From assembly GCA_030619365.1 (NCBI GenBank), contig JAUXBQ010000191.1, positions 1 to 5,163 of the forward strand: DNA of 5,163 bases, given 5' to 3'. A program made the position numbers and the translations under genes. Source of the DNA: a candidate division FCPU426 bacterium. Its GTDB lineage: Bacteria; Oederibacteriota; JAAXVQ01; JAUVAV01. Shown piece after piece: positions 1 to 5,163 of the stretch. Each line of letters begins with the position of its first letter. The stretch's first letter is position 1. Under the pieces are notes generated by a model that saw only the letters and a list, made by a program, of their open reading frames with translations, was not told where the DNA came from and ran no database searches.

Positions 1-83
1 ACCTGCACCCGAATGATGCGGCAACCCCGGATTTTCTTCGCCAGCACTCTGCGGATGGTTTCAACTTCGGGTAATTCAGGCAT
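1..83 (-). CDS. mutM: Formamidopyrimidine-DNA glycosylase (Fpg/MutM), N-terminal fragment, cut by window edge
   Basis: Reading the minus strand from the ATG at 83-81 gives 27 codons beginning MPELPEVETIRRVL, the hallmark N-terminus of Fpg/MutM. The protein excises oxidised purines such as 8-oxoguanine and formamidopyrimidines from DNA and nicks the abasic site (base excision repair). Pro2, which becomes the N-terminal nucleophile after Met removal, and Glu3 are both present. The ELPEVET wording favours Fpg over endonuclease VIII (Nei), which usually begins MPEGPE. The rest of the gene, including the helix-two-turn-helix and zinc finger, lies outside the window, so intactness cannot be judged. 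The start overlaps the queH stop by 8 nt (76-83). A GGAG lies 5 nt upstream of the ATG inside queH, so it is probably co-transcribed and coupled with queH. Confidence 0.93.
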   Translation of the reverse strand, partial: MPELPEVETIRRVLAKKIRGCRIIRVQ

Positions 84-630
84 GCCCACTCCGGTCCCGG
101 GAATACTGGCACCCGCAATAATCCTGGCGGTACAAACCCAACGCGCGGGAAATTTCCAGGCTGCGTTTGAATCCATCTTGCTTTTTGAAATCCAGGGCCA
201 GAAATTCGAGTCCCCGGGCCCGGGCCGCCGCCTGTCCGGCCGCAAACACCTGTGCGGTCCTCTTGTGGGGTGAAATCGTAAGCGTGGTGGTAAATAGCCG
301 GATACCCAGCCGTTTGGCCTGGGCGGCCGTGGCGTTCAGGTTGTATTCAAAACAGGCCTGGCAACGCCGGCCCTGTTCTGGTTCTTTCTCCCAGCCGCGC
401 ACAGCCTTTTCCCAGCCAGCTGGATCATACTCGGCGATTATTAATTGAAACCCCTGGTTGTCTGCCACCTGCTGGGCAGCCTCCAAACGACGCAGGTACT
501 CTGCTTGTGGATATATATTCGGATTGTGGAAATAACCTATTACGCGGTATGTATCTGCCAGGCGTTCCTGTACAGCTGTGGCATCCGGCGCGCAACATAT
601 GTGCAAGAGTACTGGCGTTTTTTCGGGCAT
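76..630 (-). CDS. queH: Epoxyqueuosine reductase QueH (DUF208 family)
   Basis: A 184-residue protein of the QueH family. QueH performs the last step of queuosine synthesis, reducing epoxyqueuosine to queuosine at the wobble base of GUN-anticodon tRNAs in the cytoplasm. It is a non-homologous replacement for the cobalamin enzyme QueG. The family cysteines are all visible: HICCAPD (Cys12, Cys13), CQAC (Cys90, Cys93) and YCGC (Cys172, Cys174). In this family such cysteines hold a [4Fe-4S] cluster and an extra iron. Other family motifs are YFHNPNIYP (33-41), with the HNPNI signature, and TISPHK (118-123). The length is normal. The ATG at 630 is preceded by AGAGGT about 9 nt upstream and AAGGA closer in, which supports this start. 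A -35/-10 pair lies at 662-690. It is the first gene of a minus-strand unit leading into mutM. Assignment is by motif, without database comparison. Confidence 0.95.
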   Translation of the reverse strand: MPEKTPVLLHICCAPDATAVQERLADTYRVIGYFHNPNIYPQAEYLRRLEAAQQVADNQGFQLIIAEYDPAGWEKAVRGWEKEPEQGRRCQACFEYNLNATAAQAKRLGIRLFTTTLTISPHKRTAQVFAAGQAAARARGLEFLALDFKKQDGFKRSLEISRALGLYRQDYCGCQYSRDRSGHA

Positions 631-661
631 TTCCTTCCGACCTCTTCCTTAAGTGGGACTG

Positions 662-690
662 ATTATAGGCAGATTGGCGTGTCCGGGCAA
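662..690 (-). promoter_or_regulatory. Putative sigma70-type promoter of queH-mutM
   Basis: On the minus strand a perfect -10 hexamer TATAAT (667-662) stands 17 bp from a -35-like TTGCCC (690-685), matching TTGACA at 4 of 6 positions. The predicted start of transcription near 655 gives a leader of about 25 nt before the queH ATG. The -35 box forms one end of the palindrome described separately. Prediction from sequence only. Confidence 0.6.
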
Positions 691-709
691 GCGGGAAATC
701 CCCGCTTGC
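687..709. repeat. Palindrome between divergent promoters (candidate operator or hairpin)
   Basis: A perfect 9-bp inverted repeat, GCAAGCGGG (687-695) and CCCGCTTGC (701-709), with a 5-nt loop AAATC. One G-T wobble and one G-C pair extend it to 685-711. The dyad centre is at 698. No T-run follows it on either strand, which argues against an intrinsic terminator. Its two ends coincide with the -35 boxes of the leftward (685-690) and rightward (706-711) promoter candidates, so it could be an operator for a dimeric regulator of both directions. No family of regulator can be named from this sequence. Confidence 0.55.
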
Positions 710-735
710 TCCCGGGCTTGGCACCGTGCTACAAT
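706..735 (+). promoter_or_regulatory. Putative promoter of the FAD-oxidase/pncAB unit
   Basis: On the plus strand an extended -10, TG-C-TACAAT (727-735), stands 18 bp from a weak -35-like TTGCTC (706-711). Transcription from about 742 would give a leader of roughly 110 nt running through the decamer repeat to the ATG at 853. A second TACAAT at 753-758 lacks any -35 at the right distance and is less likely. The -35 is poor, so the extended -10 would have to carry the promoter. Confidence 0.45.
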
Positions 736-800
736 CCGCATCCAAAGCCGGGTACAATGTGCTTAAGTTCCTTTATTTTTTACGTTTTTTAGTCTATATC

Positions 801-830
801 TATCTGTGTGCATCTGTGTGTATCTGTGGC
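801..830. repeat. Decanucleotide tandem repeat, three copies
   Basis: Three adjacent 10-bp units fill 801-830: TATCTGTGTG, then a copy with one change (first base C), then a copy with two changes at its end (GC instead of TG). A degenerate partial unit may precede it at 791-800. Directly after come TATTTTTTCTT (831-841) and a G-run ending 7 bp before the oxidase start. The repeat has no coding value: reading through it adds 15 residues unlike anything in the neighbouring gene's family. From memory, similar CTGTG-rich intergenic repeats are widespread in some environmental bacterial genomes. Function unknown. Confidence 0.75.
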
Positions 831-852
831 TATTTTTTCTTTGGGGTTTTAT

Positions 853-2418
853 ATGATCATCAAGACCGATCCCGCCATCATCGCCGGATACCTGGAGGAC
901 GCCTCGGGCTTCATCCAAGGCGCGGCCAGCCGTCTCGTCATCCCCGAAAACGAGGATGAGGTCGCGGACTTTCTGCGGGAGGCTTCGGCCGGCAATGAAC
1001 CGGTCACGATTGCCGGAGGACGGACCGGCGTGGCAGCCGGCTGCATTCCTCGCCGCGGCTCCCTGCTCTCCCTGGAGCGCCTGGATTGGCTGGGCCCTAT
1101 CACCAAAACAAACTCGGGCAATACGATTTCCGTAGGCCCGTCCGTCCGCCTGGAAACCCTGAAGGAAGCGGTGAAGCGGGCGGGCCTGATGTACCCCCCG
1201 GATCCCACTGAACCCACGGCCACGTTGGGCGGCAACGTGGCCACCAATGCCAGCGGCGGACAGTGCTTTAAATATGGCAGCACCCGGCACTCGGTGTTAG
1301 GCCTCACACTGGTGCTCTCCACCGGCGAGCGCCTCACCCTGGAGCGCGGGAAATCCTCTTCCCAAGAGGATATGCTGTCGTATTACCTCAATTCCGGCCG
1401 CCGGCTGGACTGCCCCCGGCCCCAACTCGGTCAGGTCCGGGTTGAAAAAAACGCGGCCGGCTATTTTTCCGCGCCCGGCATGGACCCGCTTGATCTTCTC
1501 ATCGGCATGGACGGCACCCTGGGCGTGATCACGTCGCTGACCCTGCGATTGCTGCCCGCGGTGCCCGGCATTTTCTCCCTGGCAATCTTTTTCAGCGACC
1601 CCCAGGCGGCCGTGGCCTGCGCAGAGGTGATTCGCGCTTCCAGCCGTGGGATCAAACTCCGCAGAGGGATTTCGCCCGCTTCCCTGGAATTCATGGACGA
1701 ACGGTCGCTGGCCCTGCTGCGGCCCGATTTTCCCTCGCTCCCGGAAACGGCCCGGTCCGTGCTGCTGATTGAGCAGGAATACCCGGCCAAACGTGAAGAC
1801 GCGGCGCTTACAGACTGGTCGGATTTTCTCGAAGCGGAGGACGTGCCGGAAAATATGATTTGGTTCGCCGAAACCGAACAGGACCGCGCCCGCCTCAGGG
1901 AACTCCGTCACGCGCTGCCTGAGCGCGTCAATACGCTGGTGCGGCAGCGCAAGCTTCCCAAGGTAGGCACGGACATGGCGGTCCCGGAAGACGTTTTCCC
2001 GGGGATGCTGGGGGTGTATTACCAGGGCCTGGAGGCCAGTGGCCTGGATTTCCTGGTGTTTGGGCATATCGGGGAATGCCACCTGCACGCCAACGTGCTG
2101 CCGCACAACCAGGTCGAATATAACGCCGCCAAGTCACTCTATCTGCGCTTTGCCCAGGAGGCGGTGGCGCGCGGGGGGACCGTAAGCGCTGAGCATGGCA
2201 TTGGCAAAATCAAGCATGATTTTCTCAAACTGATGGTGGGCGAAAAAGGGTTCCGGGAAATGGCCCGGGTCAAGCGCTGCTTCGACCCGGCGCTCATCCT
2301 GAACCGGGACAACGTGTTCCCCGAATCGTACCTGCGCCGGGAACCTAGTCCCCCGCCTCCCGGCTTGACAAGCAACCGCCCATCCTCCAGAATAAACAGG
2401 GGGGATATAAGGAGGTGA
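853..2418 (+). CDS. FAD-binding oxidase/dehydrogenase of the GlcD / D-lactate dehydrogenase type
   Basis: A 521-residue flavoprotein of the VAO/PCMH superfamily, expected to oxidise a 2-hydroxy acid (D-lactate, glycolate, D-2-hydroxyglutarate or similar) with FAD. The FAD-binding half shows GGRTGVAAG (55-63), PPDPTE (115-120), ATLGGNVATNASG (123-135), KYGSTRHSVLGL (140-151), KNAAGY (199-204) and GMDGTLGVIT (218-227). The C-terminal substrate half shows KVGTDMAVP (370-378), FGHIGECHLHANVLP (403-417) and SAEHGIGKIKHDFL (445-458), then FDPALILNRDNVF. There is no transmembrane segment, signal peptide or fused Fe-S domain, and no glcE or glcF partner nearby, so the electron acceptor and substrate are undetermined. 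I chose ATG 853, not the in-frame ATG 808, because the extra residues would come from the decamer repeat. The ribosome site is weak (GGGG, 6 nt upstream). The last ~30 residues are proline/arginine-rich and non-conserved. The stop lies inside the pncA Shine-Dalgarno. Confidence 0.9.
   Translation: MIIKTDPAIIAGYLEDASGFIQGAASRLVIPENEDEVADFLREASAGNEPVTIAGGRTGVAAGCIPRRGSLLSLERLDWLGPITKTNSGNTISVGPSVRLETLKEAVKRAGLMYPPDPTEPTATLGGNVATNASGGQCFKYGSTRHSVLGLTLVLSTGERLTLERGKSSSQEDMLSYYLNSGRRLDCPRPQLGQVRVEKNAAGYFSAPGMDPLDLLIGMDGTLGVITSLTLRLLPAVPGIFSLAIFFSDPQAAVACAEVIRASSRGIKLRRGISPASLEFMDERSLALLRPDFPSLPETARSVLLIEQEYPAKREDAALTDWSDFLEAEDVPENMIWFAETEQDRARLRELRHALPERVNTLVRQRKLPKVGTDMAVPEDVFPGMLGVYYQGLEASGLDFLVFGHIGECHLHANVLPHNQVEYNAAKSLYLRFAQEAVARGGTVSAEHGIGKIKHDFLKLMVGEKGFREMARVKRCFDPALILNRDNVFPESYLRREPSPPPPGLTSNRPSSRINRGDIRR
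2365..2393 (+). promoter_or_regulatory. Putative internal promoter for pncAB
   Basis: Inside the 3' tail of the oxidase gene a perfect -35 hexamer TTGACA (2365-2370) stands 17 bp from CAGAAT (2388-2393), which matches TATAAT at 4 of 6 positions. Transcription would begin near 2400, giving a leader of about 24 nt that still contains the complete pncA ribosome site. It overlaps only codons beyond the conserved oxidase domain, so it is free of strong coding constraint. Prediction from sequence only. Confidence 0.5.
2409..2418 (+). promoter_or_regulatory. Strong ribosome binding site of pncA, overlapping the oxidase stop codon
   Basis: AAGGAGGTGA is a full-length match to the anti-Shine-Dalgarno, with its GGAGG core (2411-2415) 8 nt before ATG 2424. 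The final TGA of this motif (2416-2418) is the stop codon of the preceding oxidase. It decides the pncA start: the in-frame GTG at 2415 lies within the ribosome site itself and cannot be the initiator. Confidence 0.9.
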
Positions 2419-2423
2419 GAAGA

Positions 2424-3011
2424 ATGACCCTCGAAATCACTCCTCAGGACGCCTTGATTGTCGTGGATATGCAGAATGATTTCATGCCCCACGGTGCGCT
2501 GGCCGTGGCCGAGGGGGATTACATTGTCCCGCTCGTCAACCAGTTGCTCGCCTGTTTTCCCACGCGCGTACTCACGCGTGATTGGCATCCAGCCGATCAT
2601 CTTAGTTTCGCCGCGAATCCGACCTACACGGACAAATCCTGGCCCCCGCACTGCGTGCAGGACACGCCCGGCGCGGCGTTCCACCCGGATCTTCAGCAGG
2701 AGCGGGCCGACAAGATCATCAGCAAGGGCACGGACCCCTCCCGCGAAGCCTACTCCGGGTTCCAGCACACGGACCTGGCCGAATGGCTGCGGGGCAGGAA
2801 CGTGCGGCGGGTATTCGTGACCGGACTGGCCACGGATTTCTGCGTGAAAGCCACGGCCCTGGACGCCAAGCAGGCCGGGTTTGAAACGTATCTGGTCCAG
2901 GATGCCGCCCGCGGGGTGAACAACCCGCCGGGCAGCGTGGAAGCGGAAATCCAGATCATGCGCAACAGCGGCATCCATGTCATCCACAGCTCGGACCTGG
3001 ATTGCTCATGA
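2424..3011 (+). CDS. pncA: Nicotinamidase (PncA)
   Basis: A 195-residue isochorismatase-fold hydrolase that deamidates nicotinamide to nicotinate and ammonia, the first step of Preiss-Handler NAD salvage in the cytoplasm. The catalytic triad is complete: Asp15 in VDMQNDF, Lys101 in SKGTD and the nucleophile Cys140 in TGLATDFCV. The metal-site residues are Asp53 and His55 in TRDWHP and His76 in WPPHCVQ. The WPxHCVQ motif and the metal site separate true nicotinamidases from other isochorismatase-like hydrolases. The length is normal for the PncA family (E. coli PncA is slightly longer). The start at ATG 2424 is fixed by the strong AAGGAGGTGA upstream. It follows the oxidase by 5 nt and overlaps pncB through ATGA. 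Pyrazinamide is a known alternative substrate of the family. Confidence 0.97.
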   Translation: MTLEITPQDALIVVDMQNDFMPHGALAVAEGDYIVPLVNQLLACFPTRVLTRDWHPADHLSFAANPTYTDKSWPPHCVQDTPGAAFHPDLQQERADKIISKGTDPSREAYSGFQHTDLAEWLRGRNVRRVFVTGLATDFCVKATALDAKQAGFETYLVQDAARGVNNPPGSVEAEIQIMRNSGIHVIHSSDLDCS

Positions 3012-4459
3012 GGCACAAGGACGTCACTCAACAATGGAGCCGGCGCGAGGACATGGCGCTGGTCACGGATTTTTACGAACTCACCATGCTCTCCGGATAC
3101 CTCCAGCATGGGTTAGCCGAACAGCGGGTGGCGTTCGAGTATTTTTTCCGGACCCTGCCGCCCCATAACGGTTTTGTTCTGACCGCCGGTCTTGAACAGT
3201 TTCTTAATTACCTCGAAACCCTGCATTTCACGGCGCAGGACATTGCCTATCTGGACAGTCTGAAGGTTTTTAATAAAAATACCCTGCAGTACCTCGCCCA
3301 TTTTAAACCCGACGTGGAAGTCCTCGCAGTTCCCGAAGGCACGCCCGTATTCCCCCACGAACCGATTCTGCGCCTGTCCGGACCCCTACCCCACGTGCAG
3401 CTGATAGAAACCTTTCTGCTCAACGCTCTGAACTATCAGTCACTCATCGCCACCAAAACCGCCCGCATCTGCCTGGCGACCCAGGGTGAACCGGTATTGG
3501 AATTCGGTTTACGCCGGGCCCAGGGCCCTGACGGCGGCCTGTCCGGCAGCCGGGCCGCTTTTATCGGCGGCGCCCAGGCCACCAGCAACGTCCTGGCCGG
3601 CCGCCTCTACGGCATTCCCGTGCGGGGAACCCACGCCCACTCCTGGGTGATGAGCTTCCCCAGCGAAAAAGAGGCCTTCACAGCCTTTGCCGACACCTTT
3701 CCCCAGGGCTGCGTCCTGCTGGTGGACACCTATAACACGTTGAAAAGCGGCGTGCCCAACGCCATCCAAGTCCTGAAATCCCGGCCCCATATCGATCCCG
3801 CGATCCGGATTGATTCCGGGGACCTGGCCAAACTGTCCAAAGCCGCGCACCGCATGTTTGCCCAAGCGGGCATGCCCCAGGTGCGGATCGTGGGAACCAA
3901 TGATTTGGACGAAGACCTGATCGCGGACTTGAAACGGCAGGGCGCCAAAATAAACACCTGGGCCGTGGGTACCCATCTCATAACGTCCAAGGATCACCCG
4001 GCCTTGGACGGTGTGTATAAACTGGTGGCCATGCAAAAAAACGGCCAGTGGGTTCCCCGCATCAAGCTTTCGGCCAATCCGGAAAAAGGCACTGACCCGG
4101 GATTGAAACGGCCCCTGCGTTGTTATAACGGAGACGGGCAACCCCTGGGAGATATTATGATTTCGGAAAACGAGTCCCCGCCCACGGGCCCGGACCTACT
4201 CTCGGTCGACCGCCGCTATTTGTATCAAAAAAGAAAACTGAGCAATGTATCGCGGGTAGAAGACTTACTGCAGCCCGTGTTCCGCCGGCAGAAGCGCCTG
4301 GCGCGCGCCCCCACCCTGCCGGAAATCAGAAACCACGCGCAGTCCTGCCTGGCGTCCTTTCCCGAAGAATACCTCAGGCTGCGCAATCCGGAAATTTACT
4401 GGTTGGGATTGTCCGAAACGCTGGCAAAAATCAAAACAAACGTTCTGGACGAACTATAG
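3008..4459 (+). CDS. pncB: Nicotinate phosphoribosyltransferase (PncB)
   Basis: A 483-residue enzyme that condenses nicotinate with PRPP, driven by ATP hydrolysis, to form nicotinate mononucleotide, using the product of PncA. Family motifs appear in order: LVTDFYELTM (18-27), FEYFFRTLPP (43-52), EFGLRRAQGPDGG (165-177), GTHAHSW (207-213), DTYNT (240-244), IRIDSGDL (267-274), IVGTNDLDED (294-303) and WAVGTHLITS (318-327). His211 in GTHAHSW is in the position of the histidine that is phosphorylated in the characterised enzymes. The length and the C-terminal region after ~400 fit the long PncB form. ATG 3008 overlaps the pncA stop as ATGA and has little ribosome site of its own, pointing to translational coupling. 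The in-frame TTG 3002 and ATG 3053 are weaker alternatives. No hairpin terminator is evident in the 38 bp before the convergent gene. Confidence 0.97.
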   Translation: MRHKDVTQQWSRREDMALVTDFYELTMLSGYLQHGLAEQRVAFEYFFRTLPPHNGFVLTAGLEQFLNYLETLHFTAQDIAYLDSLKVFNKNTLQYLAHFKPDVEVLAVPEGTPVFPHEPILRLSGPLPHVQLIETFLLNALNYQSLIATKTARICLATQGEPVLEFGLRRAQGPDGGLSGSRAAFIGGAQATSNVLAGRLYGIPVRGTHAHSWVMSFPSEKEAFTAFADTFPQGCVLLVDTYNTLKSGVPNAIQVLKSRPHIDPAIRIDSGDLAKLSKAAHRMFAQAGMPQVRIVGTNDLDEDLIADLKRQGAKINTWAVGTHLITSKDHPALDGVYKLVAMQKNGQWVPRIKLSANPEKGTDPGLKRPLRCYNGDGQPLGDIMISENESPPTGPDLLSVDRRYLYQKRKLSNVSRVEDLLQPVFRRQKRLARAPTLPEIRNHAQSCLASFPEEYLRLRNPEIYWLGLSETLAKIKTNVLDEL

Positions 4460-4497
4460 GCAGACGCCGCTGGCACACGTCGGACGCTCGCGGGATT

Positions 4498-5028
4498 TCA
4501 CCACAAGGTTTTGGTCTGGCGCTTGCTCTTGGGAGCGCGCCGGGGATTGCCCTTCTTGCGGGTGTGTCCTGCCCAGCCGTGCTCCTCTTTTTTCCCGTGC
4601 CAAAACTCGGCTCCGCCGGGACGCGCATCTCGAATTTGGGAGCGTTGCAGCAGGCTTTCGGGCGGGACCACGGTAACCCGGTGGACCCGGCAGGCGCTGG
4701 CCAGGTCACGGTCCGCGGTGACCACCAATACACCGGAGCTGTGCCCCCCGGTTTTTTCCACCAGATCTATTATAACTTCGTCCGCGGTTTCGCCCCGCGC
4801 GGAATAAATGAACTGCACGCCTTCGCGCTGCGACTTTTGGCGATAGGGATTTTCGCCGCCCGCGCCGTCGTACACGACTGTTACACGATGCTGAGTGCCG
4901 CGGCGGTATTGCGCGAGTTTGCGCAGCAGGGCCTCCTGGGCGCCGTTAAAATTATCCCGCTCGATCCGCGAGAGTTCGGCGTCGCGACGGATGACGTTAA
5001 AACCGTCCACGATCACGTGTTTCGCCAT
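4498..5028 (-). CDS. yacP: YacP/NYN-domain (PIN-like) putative RNA-binding protein or endoribonuclease
   Basis: A 176-residue protein with a YacP-type NYN domain, a PIN-like fold. The acidic and polar residues typical of the fold are seen in IVDGFNVI (Asp8, Asn11), VVYDGAGG (Asp54), ARGETADEVII (Asp83) and VVTADRDL (Asp106, Asp108). The best-known relative is Bacillus subtilis Rae1 (YacP), which cleaves mRNA in the ribosomal A site; whether this protein shares that activity is inference. The domain ends near 130. The remaining tail is strongly basic, with 11 Lys/Arg among the last 31 residues (146-176), and could bind RNA or the ribosome. The ATG at 5028 has GGGAG about 9 nt upstream. The gene is convergent with pncB (38-bp gap) and appears to be monocistronic. 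No partner gene such as rlmB or cysS, often near yacP in Firmicutes, is in view. Confidence 0.85.
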   Translation of the reverse strand: MAKHVIVDGFNVIRRDAELSRIERDNFNGAQEALLRKLAQYRRGTQHRVTVVYDGAGGENPYRQKSQREGVQFIYSARGETADEVIIDLVEKTGGHSSGVLVVTADRDLASACRVHRVTVVPPESLLQRSQIRDARPGGAEFWHGKKEEHGWAGHTRKKGNPRRAPKSKRQTKTLW

Positions 5029-5065
5029 GAATCACCACTCCCATCCCGACATAACAAAAATCTAG

Positions 5066-5163
5066 CCACCAAGACACCAAGGCACAAAGTAAACAAAAAA
5101 TAGTTAAATCGCTATAAAAATAAATATACTATATTTTTTCTTGGTGTCTTGGTGTCTTCGTGG
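5066..5163. repeat. Inverted repeat with octanucleotide tandem arms and AT-rich core, possibly cut by window end
   Basis: Left arm 5066-5089 and right arm 5140-5163 are 24 nt each and complementary at 21 of 24 positions. Each arm is itself three 8-bp tandem units; on the plus strand the right arm reads CTTGGTGT twice and then CTTCGTGG. The 50-bp core contains only six G or C bases, in sharp contrast with the GC-rich genes. Part of it extends the palindrome: AAAAAATAG at 5095-5103 against CTATATTTTTT at 5129-5139. It lies upstream of the yacP gene, so it may contain or overlap that promoter, though I find no convincing -35/-10 pair. It has no transposase. It resembles MITE-like or palindromic intergenic repeats. 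The right end may continue beyond the window. Confidence 0.75.

Noticed and set aside
685..711. Palindrome as an intrinsic terminator
   Set aside because: No T-run follows on either strand and no gene ends nearby; both flanking genes start from this region.
719..735. Sigma54 promoter suggested by TGGCAC
   Set aside because: The invariant GC expected 10 bp after GG is CA at 732-733, so the -12 element is missing.
808..852. In-frame ATG at 808 as the start of the FAD oxidase
   Set aside because: It would add 15 residues translated straight from the decamer repeat and T-rich leader, with no ribosome site. The family-like N-terminus begins at ATG 853.
742..852. Riboswitch or attenuator in the oxidase/pncAB leader
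   Set aside because: The leader is repeat and T-rich sequence without a recognisable aptamer or paired stems; no NAD-responsive motif was seen before pncA either.
2415..2423. GTG at 2415 as the pncA start
   Set aside because: The GTG is part of the AAGGAGGTGA ribosome site, whose spacing fits ATG 2424.
2139..2987. Long open frame on the minus strand opposite the oxidase and pncA
   Set aside because: Its product is low-complexity and unlike a family, and both strand-opposite genes are firmly identified by catalytic motifs. It is a by-product of GC-rich codon use.
4460..4497. Bidirectional terminator between pncB and the YacP gene
   Set aside because: The 38 bp contain only a weak GACG/CGTC pairing and no T-tract, so a terminator is not supported by the sequence.

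Overview
The window is GC-rich, densely coded bacterial chromosome carrying six protein genes, one of them cut by the left edge. All six belong to recognisable housekeeping or metabolic families. I see no phage, transposase, CRISPR, toxin or defence gene, and no RNA gene. The gene content (QueH-type queuosine synthesis, Preiss-Handler NAD salvage, a YacP/NYN RNase-like protein) and the short-period intergenic repeats fit an environmental bacterium. From memory such repeats are common in Verrucomicrobiota/Kiritimatiellota, Planctomycetota and Desulfobacterota genomes, so I place the organism only loosely.

Layout. On the minus strand at the left, queH (epoxyqueuosine reductase, 76-630) is followed, with an 8-nt overlap, by the first 27 codons of mutM/fpg (formamidopyrimidine-DNA glycosylase), which runs off the window at base 1. 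The 222-bp gap 631-852 holds two back-to-back promoter-like sequences. Their -35 boxes sit at the two ends of one 9-bp-arm palindrome. Next come a decanucleotide tandem repeat (801-830) and a T-rich stretch. On the plus strand a GlcD/D-lactate-dehydrogenase-type FAD oxidase (853-2418) is followed by pncA (nicotinamidase, 2424-3011) and pncB (nicotinate phosphoribosyltransferase, 3008-4459). The oxidase stop codon is embedded in the strong Shine-Dalgarno of pncA, and pncA and pncB share an ATGA stop/start overlap. A convergent YacP/NYN gene (4498-5028, minus) ends 38 bp from pncB. The right edge (5066-5163) is an inverted repeat whose arms are octanucleotide tandem repeats around a very AT-rich core.

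How the genes work together. PncA and PncB catalyse consecutive steps: nicotinamide to nicotinate, then nicotinate plus PRPP to NaMN. They are almost certainly translationally coupled. The upstream oxidase is in the same transcription unit by spacing, but a perfect TTGACA -35 in its non-conserved 3' tail suggests pncAB can also be transcribed alone. The other genes (tRNA queuosine, DNA repair, RNA turnover) have no evident functional link to NAD salvage.

I did not find an evidently new multi-gene system. The most interesting items are regulatory and structural: the symmetric divergent promoter/palindrome, the promoter inside the oxidase tail, and the two short-period repeat elements.
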